A stretch of DNA of 23,274 nt. It comes from CAZJRB01 sp964547995 (GTDB lineage: Bacteria; Planctomycetota; Planctomycetia; Pirellulales; Thermoguttaceae). The DNA is taken from NCBI GenBank assembly GCA_964547995.1, contig CAZJRB010000117.1, positions 1 to 23,274 of the forward strand, written 5' to 3'. Each line of letters begins with the position of its first letter. Position 1 is the stretch's first letter. The position numbers and the translations under genes were made by a program. Positions 1 to 8,145 of this stretch are shown piece by piece. A model generated the notes under the pieces. It worked only from the letters and a program-made list of their open reading frames with translations. It was not told where the DNA came from and ran no database searches.

Positions 1-2994
1 GGTGAAGTCGGTATTATGTTTTAAGGCGCCGGACCCTTCGAGGATGAGGTGGCCGTCGGTAAAACCGAGAGCCTTGCCGTGTTTGCCCGGCTGGGCGTAG
101 CAGACTCCTCCCCGCACGACGCCGTGATGCTTGTTGCCCGACTGGTCGAGCAGCCTGTCGCCGGTTTCCTCCATGTTGAGGATAACGAGGTTGGCGGGGT
201 CATGGAAAGATGGCTTGGCGACAGGGCTCTGGCGGAATCCTTCTTCCGATTCGGGGGCCGGTGGGCCTTGTGAGGATACCTTGCGCGGTTTAGCCGATCG
301 CGTGGGTTGCCCGGCGGGGGCCGCGGTAGGTTTCTCGGGTTCGAACGACTGCATCAACGTCACTTCATGGTCTTCATCGATGACCATGTTGACGCGAAAA
401 TGGAGCACGGGCGGCTCCTTCTTGGACTTCGAATAGATCTCATTCAACAAGGTAAACATCCTTGCTTTCTTCTGGACCGGCTCGAGCTTCTTTTTGATGT
501 CATTCCTCTTGCGATCATCGTTCGGCGCCGTCATTTCCAGTTGCCGCAGCAAGTCCTGCTGCTCAGCCATGATGGGCTCGACAACCTGTTTGGCCTCCCT
601 GGCTATGAACGGGCGGACCCCGATCGGCGGTCCGTAGTCGATGTAGGCGCCGACCTCGACCGTCGGGCGGATCTTGAAGTTGAAGAGCGCTTGCAGCCAG
701 AAATCCGGCATTTGCTCTTTGTCGGACGTGATCTTGGCCCCGTTGTTGGCAAGCACGGTTTGGGGGACAAACTTCGACTTGGGAAATCCGCCGTCGACGC
801 GGACGAGGTGCAGTCGCAGCAACTCGCGTTCGGGCAAGCCTTCGGCAGGCAGCACGCTGCGGCTCTTCTTGCCCTCAAAGGTGATAGTCACCGGTTTGAT
901 GATTTCCGGCCGACCCAATTGGAGGAAACGGGTATTGCCGTCGACCGTGATGTCCAGCCCGCACTTCAACAGGGGATTGGTAATGCTGGGCGGCATTTTC
1001 GGCGCCCACTGGAAACCGAGTGTGCCTTTTTTGATGTAGATCCGGGCAACCGTGCCTTTTACGGCCTTGCCCTGCCTCTCCATGTGCAGATAGATCCGAC
1101 CTTCTCCGGTGGCATCGTCGAACGCCAATTCGTAATACTTGGGAGGCTTGACCACCCTTTCCCCGCCGAGCAACGCCAAGCCAACGGCCGAGTCCGGCAT
1201 CAGGGCAAGCTTGCCGAGGACGTGCTCGGTCGGTTCCGAACTCTTGGCAAGCCGCTCGAGGCCGCCGTTTTTCCCCAGCAGTTCGAACGGGTGGTATAGG
1301 TGTTCGGCCACCGGCGGTTTCTCGCCCGGCGGTTGCACTGCGACCGGTTCCTCGCCCGGCTTGGCGACCGGCTTCTCGCCCGGCGTCGGCTCGGCGGCCG
1401 GCTTCTCCGACTCGATTTCCCCGAGTCTCGCGATGGTCTGTGTTCGCCCGTTGATCTTCCATTCGAGTATCCCGGCGGAGGAGTCCGGTTGGAGCGCAAC
1501 GTACATTCGCACGCCGCTGGTTTCGACCGGCTCGAACGTCGTCTTGTTGTACTTGTCCTTCTCGACTCCGTAGCCGGTGGCGCCTACGACGGGCTTCCAC
1601 ACGTCGTCTTCCGGATCTTTGTACAACACGCGTTGCGACTTCGGCACCCGGCACCCGCCGTTATCGTCGAACCAGTAGACCTCGCTGCTGGAGACGGTTG
1701 TCGGCTCTTTGAAATCGTACTGGACCCACTCGGTGGTTCCCTTGTGGTCCCCGAAGGTCAGCTTCGGGACCGAGCCGTCGGCCGAGTTATTCGGTTCCTC
1801 GCCGTCACTGAGCGCCACCAGCGAGTCCCTCGAGGTGCAAAACGACGCCGAGGGGGTAACGGTACCGGCCTCGCGGGCCGGCGCAGCGGCGGGAGGTTTG
1901 GGCGGCAGAGGTTGCGTCACATTGGAGCCGCTCCCCGCTGCGACTGTTGCAGGTGCAGGCTCTTTGCGAGGACGTTCATCGGAAAGCAGTGCGGTTGTTG
2001 GAGTTTGCGGGGGCTTTCTTGTGACGACTCCCCAGATGATTACGAGCACGAGCAGCAACGCGAGACCTGCTATGACTCCGCCGAGAACGATGGTACGTTT
2101 CCGCTCTTGGGCATCGGGTTGTACGGTCTCGCCCCGCTTGGGCGGCTTGCGTTTTGCGGCCGGCGCCGGTGGAGGGACGGGCGTGGCCTTCTTCCGGCCT
2201 CTCTTAGGGGCGGCCTGCCTCGGTTCTCCCGCTTCGACGGCCGCCAGAAACCCGGCCAGGGTTGTCGAGAGTTTTTCGTCCGGTTTGGAGCCCTCGTCTT
2301 TGAGCGTCATCTGTTGCTTAAGCAGCTTGTCGTACTCGGCCTTTTTCACGCGGTTCAGCAGCGTGAGCCTGGCGGCGGCAACCTGCTTCAGCAACTTCTG
2401 CGCCTCCGTGCCGTGCCCGCCGGAGACGTGTTCGCGAAGCTGGGCCGTCCGGCGCTTGGCGGCGGTCTTGATCGTGTCGCGACTGTCTTCCAGCGGCCGC
2501 AGTCCCAACAGCCGATAGAGCGTAGGTGGCTGCTCCTCCGGTTCGATGGCCAGCCACGTTTCATACGGGTCGAAGTCGCCGGACTTTCCCTTGGCTTGTC
2601 TTTCCTGCTCCTTTTCGGCCTCGATCGCTTCCAGAAAACCAACCATGGTCATCGAGAGTTCTTCCTGCCGTGCCGAGGACTCGTCATCCAACACCGAATC
2701 CGCTGCTTCGAGGTCCATCTGTTCCCGAAGCAGCTTGTCGTATTCCGCTTTTTTCTCGGGCTTCAGCAGGTTGAGCTTGGCGGAAGCAACCTGGTTGAGG
2801 AGTTTTTGCGAGTCGGCCGAGTGTTTGCCTGCCTGATACGTCCGGAGGTGGGCCATCTGGCGGTCGGCGGCGTTTTCGATAACATCGAGGTTATTCTCGA
2901 AGGGGCGAAGACCCAGCAGCCGATAGAGCGTCGGCGGTTGCTCTTCCGGCGCGATCGAGAGCCACACGTGATACGGATCGAACTTCCCCGCCAT
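1..2994 (-). CDS. Tandem J-like / TM / discoidin-like / LamG protein, C-terminus beyond the window
   Basis: Open to the left edge, so 998 codons are seen and the C-terminus is missing. Start ATG at 2994 has GAGGG about nine bases upstream. Two homologous modules lie at residues 5-92 and 141-228, each beginning FDPYxxWLxIxPEEQPPTLY and ending KKAEYDKLL, which resembles the end of a DnaJ J-domain; no canonical HPD triad is visible. A Lys/Pro-rich stretch precedes one membrane segment (301-324), followed by a Pro/Ala linker. Residues about 395-515 resemble the discoidin-like (F5/8) beta-sandwich often appended to GH127 proteins (EWVQYDF, VYWFDD, CRVPKSQRVLYKD). A Pro/Glu/Lys-rich repeat follows, then an unrecognised region, and from about 925 a LamG-type domain starts (LLDQSGNKHHGVV). 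Topology suggests J-like modules inside and binding domains outside. Function unknown; probably carbohydrate binding or cell-surface. Confidence 0.85.
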   Translation of the reverse strand, partial: MAGKFDPYHVWLSIAPEEQPPTLYRLLGLRPFENNLDVIENAADRQMAHLRTYQAGKHSADSQKLLNQVASAKLNLLKPEKKAEYDKLLREQMDLEAADSVLDDESSARQEELSMTMVGFLEAIEAEKEQERQAKGKSGDFDPYETWLAIEPEEQPPTLYRLLGLRPLEDSRDTIKTAAKRRTAQLREHVSGGHGTEAQKLLKQVAAARLTLLNRVKKAEYDKLLKQQMTLKDEGSKPDEKLSTTLAGFLAAVEAGEPRQAAPKRGRKKATPVPPPAPAAKRKPPKRGETVQPDAQERKRTIVLGGVIAGLALLLVLVIIWGVVTRKPPQTPTTALLSDERPRKEPAPATVAAGSGSNVTQPLPPKPPAAAPAREAGTVTPSASFCTSRDSLVALSDGEEPNNSADGSVPKLTFGDHKGTTEWVQYDFKEPTTVSSSEVYWFDDNGGCRVPKSQRVLYKDPEDDVWKPVVGATGYGVEKDKYNKTTFEPVETSGVRMYVALQPDSSAGILEWKINGRTQTIARLGEIESEKPAAEPTPGEKPVAKPGEEPVAVQPPGEKPPVAEHLYHPFELLGKNGGLERLAKSSEPTEHVLGKLALMPDSAVGLALLGGERVVKPPKYYELAFDDATGEGRIYLHMERQGKAVKGTVARIYIKKGTLGFQWAPKMPPSITNPLLKCGLDITVDGNTRFLQLGRPEIIKPVTITFEGKKSRSVLPAEGLPERELLRLHLVRVDGGFPKSKFVPQTVLANNGAKITSDKEQMPDFWLQALFNFKIRPTVEVGAYIDYGPPIGVRPFIAREAKQVVEPIMAEQQDLLRQLEMTAPNDDRKRNDIKKKLEPVQKKARMFTLLNEIYSKSKKEPPVLHFRVNMVIDEDHEVTLMQSFEPEKPTAAPAGQPTRSAKPRKVSSQGPPAPESEEGFRQSPVAKPSFHDPANLVILNMEETGDRLLDQSGNKHHGVVRGGVCYAQPGKHGKALGFTDGHLILEGSGALKHNTDFT

Positions 2995-3060
2995 TTTCGG
3001 TTCCCTCGCGACTTCACCGGGACAAGAGCCGTCCCTCCTGAGGGTGACATAGGACAGTCA

Positions 3061-4113
3061 TTATTGCCGACGAGCGGGCGGACTGCAAGGGGTAGGCCGG
3101 AATCGTGCTTGCTCGGCAATGTCGGCGGGTGACAGCGCCGTAGTGTAAATGGCGACCTCGTCGATCTGCCCGTCGAAATAGTCGCCTGTACCCTCCGCCC
3201 CGAAGGCGGCGTCGTTGTTCCTCGCCCCTATCCCCGGGGCATCCCCATGCTCGGCGATCGTGCTGTAAGCAGCGGTAGTCGCGTGCTTCTGCACGCCATC
3301 GACGTACAGGGCAAAGGCCCCGGCGTCGAAGACGGCTGCCACGTGGTGCCACTCGGTGTCTGCCAACGGGGTCGTCAGGCTGGTCTGGCTCTTGTTGTCG
3401 CGGACGGCGGCCTGGAGTACGCCGTCCCGGATGCGGATGGCGATCCCGTTCGTCGTCCCGCCTTCCTCAAAGAGCACCTGCGTGCCGCTGGTCGAATTTG
3501 CCCTGGCCCACAGGGTTACGGTCCGTTGCGTGAACGCATCGTTTAGGGGGCCGGCAGGCTGCACCCAGTCGCCGTCCCCGTCAAAGGTCAGCCCGTTGCC
3601 AACCAGCCCGGGGGACCAAACCGGATCGCCGTTGATCGTGCCGTGGTTGCCGTTGCCCGACCCGTCCCAGGCGACGGTTCCGCCGGTTTCTGCCAACGGA
3701 TAGTAGGCGATCGGACCGTCGTTTAGCACGATATTCGAGTAGGGCACCGGATTCGAGGAAGCCACTGTCGCGCGGGGCGGTCTTTTCTTCCCACCACCCG
3801 ACTTGATGGCCCAGACAAGCAGGATCAGCACCAAGAGAACGCCGACACCAATGGAAGATCCGATCATGAGCATCCGCTCCTGATCTCGACTGGCAGCAGT
3901 TCGTGTCGTGACCTCGCCATGCTTAGGCTTGCGTGGCTCGGCGGGCTTGGCCTTTGCCCGGACTTCTTTCCCGGCAGCCTGTTTCAGCTTTTCGATCTCG
4001 ACCGCCTCCAGGCCCCCCGGTCTCTGGTATTCGTAGAAGAGCGTCAGGAGCTTGTCCCGCCGCATCTCTCCTCGGATCGCTTCGAGAATCGCGTGTGACA
4101 TACTTTTTGGCAT
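3061..4113 (-). CDS. Membrane-anchored LamG (concanavalin A-like) domain protein
   Basis: 350 residues. I start at ATG 4113, which lies 19 bases after the E1-alpha stop and has an AAAGGGG box upstream; the frame stays open further upstream but that overlaps the E1-alpha gene. Residues 1-50 are charged and helical (EAIRGEMRRDKLLTLFYEYQ), 55-80 are basic, and 82-103 form one membrane segment. Residues about 134-335 are a LamG/Con A-like jelly roll with the usual signs: AYYPLAE near the start, GNGNHGT, LTFDGDGDWV, WHHVAAVFD, LYVDG and the closing QIDEVAIYTTALSPADI. In this family the domain binds sugars or proteins; no catalytic residues are expected. Single-pass anchoring puts LamG outside the cytoplasm. 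It is followed after 66 bases by another LamG-bearing protein on the same strand, so the two may work at the same surface. Confidence 0.87.
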   Translation of the reverse strand: MPKSMSHAILEAIRGEMRRDKLLTLFYEYQRPGGLEAVEIEKLKQAAGKEVRAKAKPAEPRKPKHGEVTTRTAASRDQERMLMIGSSIGVGVLLVLILLVWAIKSGGGKKRPPRATVASSNPVPYSNIVLNDGPIAYYPLAETGGTVAWDGSGNGNHGTINGDPVWSPGLVGNGLTFDGDGDWVQPAGPLNDAFTQRTVTLWARANSTSGTQVLFEEGGTTNGIAIRIRDGVLQAAVRDNKSQTSLTTPLADTEWHHVAAVFDAGAFALYVDGVQKHATTAAYSTIAEHGDAPGIGARNNDAAFGAEGTGDYFDGQIDEVAIYTTALSPADIAEQARFRPTPCSPPARRQ

Positions 4114-4132
4114 GGTTATGGCCCCTTTCGTC

Positions 4133-5326
4133 TTAGCTCGTGTGCAACGGAACAGAACCCTCGGCGAAGACATTCCGCAGGCCGTCTTCCGGTTTCGGGA
4201 CGGGCTGTTTCGCGGCGAACTCGGCGGCGTCATCGACCGCTTTTTGGACTTCGGCCACGAGTTCATCGGCCTGCTTTGCGGTGAGCACCTTCTCGCTCAG
4301 GAGGAATTGCCGAAACCGGGCGATCGGGTCCTTGGCCATCCAGTCTCGGAGTTCCCTGTCGGAGCGATAGCCGAGTCCGAAGGCGCCGTCGACCCCGATC
4401 TTGGCCCCGCGGACCCCGTAGTGGTCGTACCACCGGTAGGTCTTGCACTCGATCAGCGTGGGGCCGCCGTCGGCGCGGGCCTTTTCGATGGCGTATCTCG
4501 CCACGTTATAGACCGACAGGACGTCGTTGCCGTCGACGACGCGGCCCTCGATGCCGTAGCCGTCGGCCCGCCGGGCGAGATCGACGGTGCCGTAGACGTC
4601 TTTTGCCCGCACCCAGATCTGGAAGCCATTGTTCTCGATAATGCCGATCCAGGGGAGTTTCCAGGCGGCAGCGGCGTTTGCGGCACTGGTGAAGAAGGGC
4701 CCCTGGATGGAGCCGTCCCCGCCGAAGCTGACGGCGACCTGGTCAGTTTCCTTGACCTTGATCCCGTAAGCCGCCCCGGCGGCCATGAGATGGGACGTCC
4801 CGACGATCCCGTTCATGCCGAGGATTCCCAGGCTGACGTCCGTGATGTGGAGCGACCCGCCGTACCCTTTGCAGTAGCCGGTGGCCTTGTGCTGGATCTC
4901 GGCCAGCATTTTTCCCATGTCGCCGCCCTTGGCGATCAGGTGGCCGTGGCCGCGGTGGGTGCTGGCGATGTAATCGTCCTTTCTCAGGGCGTGGCAGACG
5001 CCCACGGCGATGGCCTCTTCTCCGACATACAGGTGAGCCACCCCGCGGAAGCCCCCCTTGAGAATCAGGTCCTTGACCTTCGATTCCCACAGGCGGATTT
5101 TCAGCATGTCGGTGTACATGGTGGTGAACTGTTCCGCCGAGAGCCCGTCGGTGTAGGTGGGACCGTACTGGCCACGGACTTGCCTGGCGTCGCTTCCGAG
5201 CAGGGCTGCTCCCGCCCCGACCGCGCCGAGGCCCTTGACAAAGGCCCTTCGTGAAAAGGCCCTCCTATTCTCCTTTCGCTGCGCGACGGCGTTCTTCCTT
5301 TCGCCGTTGTCGATTCCGTCACTCAT
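4133..5326 (-). CDS. Thiamine diphosphate dehydrogenase E1-alpha subunit with Tat signal
   Basis: 397 residues. Start ATG 5326 is set by a strong AAGGAGGG box eight bases upstream. Residues 25-32 are SRRAFVKG, a twin-arginine motif followed by an Ala/Gly/Leu stretch and a likely cleavage region near 50. From about 65 the protein matches 2-oxoacid dehydrogenase E1-alpha (pyruvate/acetoin/branched-chain type): THRGHGH at 123-129 and the diphosphate/Mg-binding motif GDGS at 203-206 to ENN at 231-233. The DHYG segment near 301 replaces the usual phosphorylation-loop HSMSDPG, with a longer loop before GYRSDREL. The family acts as alpha2beta2 with an E1-beta and an E2, normally cytoplasmic. No E1-beta or E2 gene is in the window, and an export signal is unusual for this enzyme. 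Substrate cannot be assigned. Confidence 0.9.
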   Translation of the reverse strand: MSDGIDNGERKNAVAQRKENRRAFSRRAFVKGLGAVGAGAALLGSDARQVRGQYGPTYTDGLSAEQFTTMYTDMLKIRLWESKVKDLILKGGFRGVAHLYVGEEAIAVGVCHALRKDDYIASTHRGHGHLIAKGGDMGKMLAEIQHKATGYCKGYGGSLHITDVSLGILGMNGIVGTSHLMAAGAAYGIKVKETDQVAVSFGGDGSIQGPFFTSAANAAAAWKLPWIGIIENNGFQIWVRAKDVYGTVDLARRADGYGIEGRVVDGNDVLSVYNVARYAIEKARADGGPTLIECKTYRWYDHYGVRGAKIGVDGAFGLGYRSDRELRDWMAKDPIARFRQFLLSEKVLTAKQADELVAEVQKAVDDAAEFAAKQPVPKPEDGLRNVFAEGSVPLHTS

Positions 5327-5412
5327 TATTCAGCCCTCCTTTTTTGAAACAGACATGACCGGTTGCCGGCGATCCGGCCCGGCCAGCGGTGATGTCAGCG
5401 AGAATCTCGGGA

Positions 5413-6405
5413 TTACCTTTCCTCTCCGTGTTGTTTGAAGTGGTACGCGCTGCCGTACCGGGTGGTCTTGTAGCGTTCGAGCTTGCCGTCGGCGCCGGGT
5501 TCCTCGGTCTTGGCCAACAACTGGCCGATGTCCTTTTCCGTCATCGGCTTGAAGTTTCGCGCGATGGCCAGGTCCTGCTGGAGTTCCTCGCGGGAGCGGA
5601 TGCCGCAGACCAGCGTGCTGATCGGGAGCGAAAGCACGAAGCGGCGGCAGATTTCGGCCGAGATCTTCAGTTGTTTGGGAATGATCCCGCCGCCGAGGGC
5701 CTTCATCCCGATCACGCCGATCTTCCGGCGGTTGCACCCGGGCATGGCCATCTTCTGGAAGCTGCGATAGTGGGCGTCGAGCATGTTCAGCGGCATCTGC
5801 ACCGTGGCCCATTCGTACGGTTTGCTCAGCATTTTCACGTGAAACTTGGGGTCCTTGTGGCCGGTGAAGCCGATGTAGCGGACCTTGCCGGCCTTCTGAG
5901 CCTCCACGGCGAACTTCAACGCACCGCGGTCGAAGACCCAATCGGGGTCGACGTCCCAGTTGATCTCGTGGAACTGCCAGAGGTCGATGCGATCGGTCTT
6001 CAGCCGCCGTAGACTGTCTTCGAGGTGCTCCTTCGCGGTCTTGTAGTCACGGCCGCAGCACTTGGTCATCAGAAAGACCTTGTCGCGGCGCCCGCCGGTC
6101 GAAAGGGCTTTTCCCATAAACTCCTCGCTGCCGCCGTTGTGGTAGTCCCAGGCGTTGTCGAAGAAGGTCATGCCCTGGTCGATTGCCCCGTGCATGATCG
6201 CGATGGCATCTTTCTCGTCGGGGCAGCCGATGTGGTATCCTCCCAACCCGACGATCGAGACGCGCTCGCCCGTCTTGCCCAGCGGGCGTGTGGGGATGCC
6301 CGCGGGGCTGTCCTTCTGCTCCGCCAGCACCGTCGATCCGAGCCCGGCCGCAGCCAGCGAAGCGATCGACGCCTTGAGAAACTCGCGACGCTTCATAGCG
6401 TTCAT
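5413..6405 (-). CDS. Aldo/keto reductase with Tat signal
   Basis: 330 residues. ATG 6405 is chosen because AGGAG lies eight bases upstream; an upstream in-frame start at 6432 would place this ribosome site inside the gene. Residues 5-11 are KRREFLK, a Tat motif, followed by a hydrophobic stretch to about 28 (LAE). The rest is an aldo/keto reductase barrel with the full catalytic tetrad: D83 and Y88 (FFDNAWDYHNGG), K115 (FLMTKCCG) and H146 (LWQFHEI). Such enzymes use NAD(P)H on carbonyl or sugar substrates; a secreted, Tat-type subgroup is common in planctomycete genomes. The Tat route would allow folding with cofactor before export. Followed after 86 bases by the E1-alpha gene, which also has a Tat motif, so the two may be co-transcribed. 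Substrate unknown. Confidence 0.93.
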   Translation of the reverse strand: MNAMKRREFLKASIASLAAAGLGSTVLAEQKDSPAGIPTRPLGKTGERVSIVGLGGYHIGCPDEKDAIAIMHGAIDQGMTFFDNAWDYHNGGSEEFMGKALSTGGRRDKVFLMTKCCGRDYKTAKEHLEDSLRRLKTDRIDLWQFHEINWDVDPDWVFDRGALKFAVEAQKAGKVRYIGFTGHKDPKFHVKMLSKPYEWATVQMPLNMLDAHYRSFQKMAMPGCNRRKIGVIGMKALGGGIIPKQLKISAEICRRFVLSLPISTLVCGIRSREELQQDLAIARNFKPMTEKDIGQLLAKTEEPGADGKLERYKTTRYGSAYHFKQHGEER

Positions 6406-6430
6406 CGTTTGATCTCCTCGTCTTGTCGGC

Positions 6431-6565
6431 AAAGTTGCGATTTCTTGTAGGGAACGCCCTCTGTGACGTTCCGAAACGCGGGGAACGTGCTCGTTACTGT
6501 TTCCCGGAACGCCACAGAGGGCGTTCCCTACAGATCATCGATATTGGATCCCAAAAAGTCACGGC
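6431..6565. repeat. Palindromic repeat family A, copy 1
   Basis: Inverted arms of 28 bases at 6446-6473 and 6505-6532 match at 27 of 28 positions (arm starts TGTAGGGAACGCC). The 31-base loop and the right flank up to AAAAAGTCAC (6553-6562) resemble the second copy at 22431-22558. It lies between the PF06439 gene stop and the aldo/keto reductase start, so it could act on transcript ends, but there is no clean U-run as in a classical terminator. Confidence 0.9.
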
Positions 6566-6581
6566 CCACGGAGTGTGCCTG

Positions 6582-7334
6582 CTACTTTGGTTTGTCAAGC
6601 CGTTTGATCTTGATATTGCGGAACTGGATCAGGCTCGACGCGGGGCTGAACTTGCCCGTCTTCTTGTTCTTCCCGCCGTGATGTTGCAGTCCGATTGGCC
6701 CCTCCTTCGGCACACCCGGCAGTTGGGCGTTGTCGATGACCGTCTTGCCGTTGAGGACGACGGTCAAGCGGTCGCCCTTCATGGTGATCTCAAACGTGTT
6801 CCACTCGCCGACCGGCTTGTCGGCACACACCTTCGGCACCGCGGCGGCGCGGACCTCGGGCGACACCGACTTGTCGTTCCGATAGCCCCACAGCTCGCCC
6901 GACCCGCACGGCCAGCACCAGAGGTTGATCTGGGCCTTGCCGCTGCCGCGGGGGAAGATGCCCGAGTCGGCGTTGGGGGTCGGCTTCTTGATGACCTGAC
7001 CCTGGTCATCTTTCTTGTAGGAGCCATCGGGCAGGATCGTCGGCATGGGATACAGGCCGGTCGTCTGCTTGAACCGCCAATCGATCTTCAGGACGAAATC
7101 GCCGAACGATTCTTCGGTCCAGAGGTTCCGGTCGCCCTTGGCCTCGGACTGGGCGTCGTAGTCGATCACCCCGTCGACCACCTTCCAGTGCCCGTTATCG
7201 CCCTCTGGGACTTTCCATCCGGTCAGGTCCTTGCCGTTGAACAGCGACTTGAACCCCTTGTCATCGGCGCCCGCAGCTATGGCAGCAGCAAGAACCAGCA
7301 GACCGGCGATCGTGGTAGCCGTCAGTTTTCTCAT
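6582..7334 (-). CDS. Secreted PF06439 (former DUF1080) 3-keto-disaccharide hydrolase family protein
   Basis: 250 residues. ATG 7334 has AGGAG eight bases upstream; an earlier in-frame start would lack this. Residues 1-22 form a Sec signal peptide (MRKLTATT, then an Ala/Leu core, AAGAD). The mature protein is one PF06439 domain: FKSLFNGKDLTGWK near the start, WKVVDGVID, DFVLKIDWRF, DSGIFPRG, EWNTFEITMKGDRLTVVLNGK, GPIGLQHHGG and RNIKIKRL at the end. The fold is a Con A-like beta-sandwich; characterised members hydrolyse 3-keto-glycosides, and many paralogues occur in planctomycetes. It probably acts in the periplasm on oxidised sugars. Neighbours include an exported aldo/keto reductase and a broken GH127-like gene, which agrees with carbohydrate use, but no dehydrogenase that would make 3-keto sugars is visible nearby. 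Confidence 0.93.
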   Translation of the reverse strand: MRKLTATTIAGLLVLAAAIAAGADDKGFKSLFNGKDLTGWKVPEGDNGHWKVVDGVIDYDAQSEAKGDRNLWTEESFGDFVLKIDWRFKQTTGLYPMPTILPDGSYKKDDQGQVIKKPTPNADSGIFPRGSGKAQINLWCWPCGSGELWGYRNDKSVSPEVRAAAVPKVCADKPVGEWNTFEITMKGDRLTVVLNGKTVIDNAQLPGVPKEGPIGLQHHGGKNKKTGKFSPASSLIQFRNIKIKRLDKPK

Positions 7335-7470
7335 TGTCGTTTCTCCTAACCTGGAATTCCGGAATTCGACCACGCTCAGATTCTACCAGGACCGCCGGCC
7401 AGTGACAACTACCGGTTCGGGCGCTTTGATGTCGGGCGAAGGGGGGGATGCTCCGGCCATAACGCGATCC

Positions 7471-7590
7471 GTAACACTTCAGCCGTCTGCAGTACGATGG
7501 CCCTCCGAGGCCGTCGCTGCAACATCCAATCTCTCGACGGCCTCGGAGGGCCATCGTACGAAACGTTTCGCCATTCGGCTGAAGTGTTAC
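7471..7590. repeat. Nested palindrome, family B copy 1
   Basis: Outer arms of 15 bases (7471-7485 GTAACACTTCAGCCG and 7576-7590) are perfect complements. Inside lie 25-base perfect arms at 7492-7516 and 7535-7559 (beginning GTACGATGGCCCTCCGAGG) around an 18-base loop. The inner arms recur at 15721-15804 within different outer arms. It occupies most of the gene-free stretch 7335-7728 between two divergent genes; apart from it I see no clear promoter there. Confidence 0.92.
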
Positions 7591-7728
7591 CGCGATCTTT
7601 CTAATCCGAGCATGGAATTCCCGGATTCGGATCTTCCCAAGTTTGAGAAATCGGTTATCCTGTCTGGTGCTGTCAAAACAGGCAGCGGAACTGGTCACGA
7701 AAAGAATTGCGATGAAAGAGGTATCTTC

Positions 7729-7974
7729 ATGCGGAAGTCCGCAGTAGCGGTGTTGTTGATGTCGGCAAGCGTTTCGGTTGCGGCTGAGGGGCACGATTAT
7801 CCACTCTCGCCGATGTCTTTTGAGAAGGTCGCCCTTCAGGACAGCTTCTGGCTGCCGAGACTCAAGATACAGGCCGAATCAACGGTTCCCCACGCGTTGA
7901 AGCAGACGGAGAAAGCGGTGGAGAATCTTCGCCGCTGCGGGAACGTGAAAAGGGGTCAGAACTATTTATCTTGA
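7729..7974 (+). pseudogene. 5' fragment of a GH127/DUF1680-like secreted glycoside hydrolase
   Basis: ATG 7729 follows AAAGAGG at a spacing of seven. The first ~20 residues are a signal peptide (MRKSAVAVLLMSASVSVAAE). Residues 25-73 resemble the start of beta-L-arabinofuranosidase-like DUF1680 proteins: PLSPMSFEKVALQDSFWLPRL, then a helix ending ENLRRCGN. The family is usually over 600 residues; here the match ends at about 7946 where the inverted arm of a transposon remnant starts, and the last residues before the stop (VKRGQNYLS) are encoded by that element. Nothing of the missing remainder appears on the other side, so this is a truncation with loss, not a simple insertion. Family assignment rests on about 50 residues. 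Confidence 0.72.
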
Positions 7975-8145
7975 CGGGAATCGCCTCTTCTGATAGGATC
8001 CGGGTATGCGGCCTGCCGTATGGCAACGCAGGCTGGGTAAAACGATTGGCAAAGCGTCTGAATCTCGACCTTACGATACGCCTCCGAGGCCGCCTGAGGA
8101 AACAAACCCAACAAACAAAGCGCGAAAAATAGTTCTGACCCTTTT
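7948..8145 (+). mobile_element. Internally deleted REP-associated tyrosine transposase (Y1/IS200-like) element
   Basis: Inverted ends at 7948-7967 and 8127-8145 (AAATAGTTCTGACCC on the right) match apart from one missing C. Between them, the frame from about 8001 to the TAG at 8130-8132 encodes GLPYGNAGWVKRLAKRLNL followed by an Arg/Lys-rich tail, which matches the C-terminal end of REP-associated Y1 transposases. The catalytic HUH and Tyr regions are absent, so only the tail and both ends remain. The stop codon overlaps the right inverted arm. The element sits directly at the break of the GH127-like gene. Confidence 0.75.

Noticed and set aside
307..3132. Two long plus-strand open frames, end to end
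   Set aside because: They lie wholly opposite the J-like/LamG gene, whose protein has clear domains; the plus-strand proteins have no recognisable pattern. High GC keeps the opposite frame open.
4052..5254. 400-codon plus-strand open frame
   Set aside because: Antisense to the E1-alpha gene; no domain pattern.
7261..7794. 177-codon minus-strand frame
   Set aside because: Made largely from the family B palindrome and antisense sequence of the hydrolase fragment.
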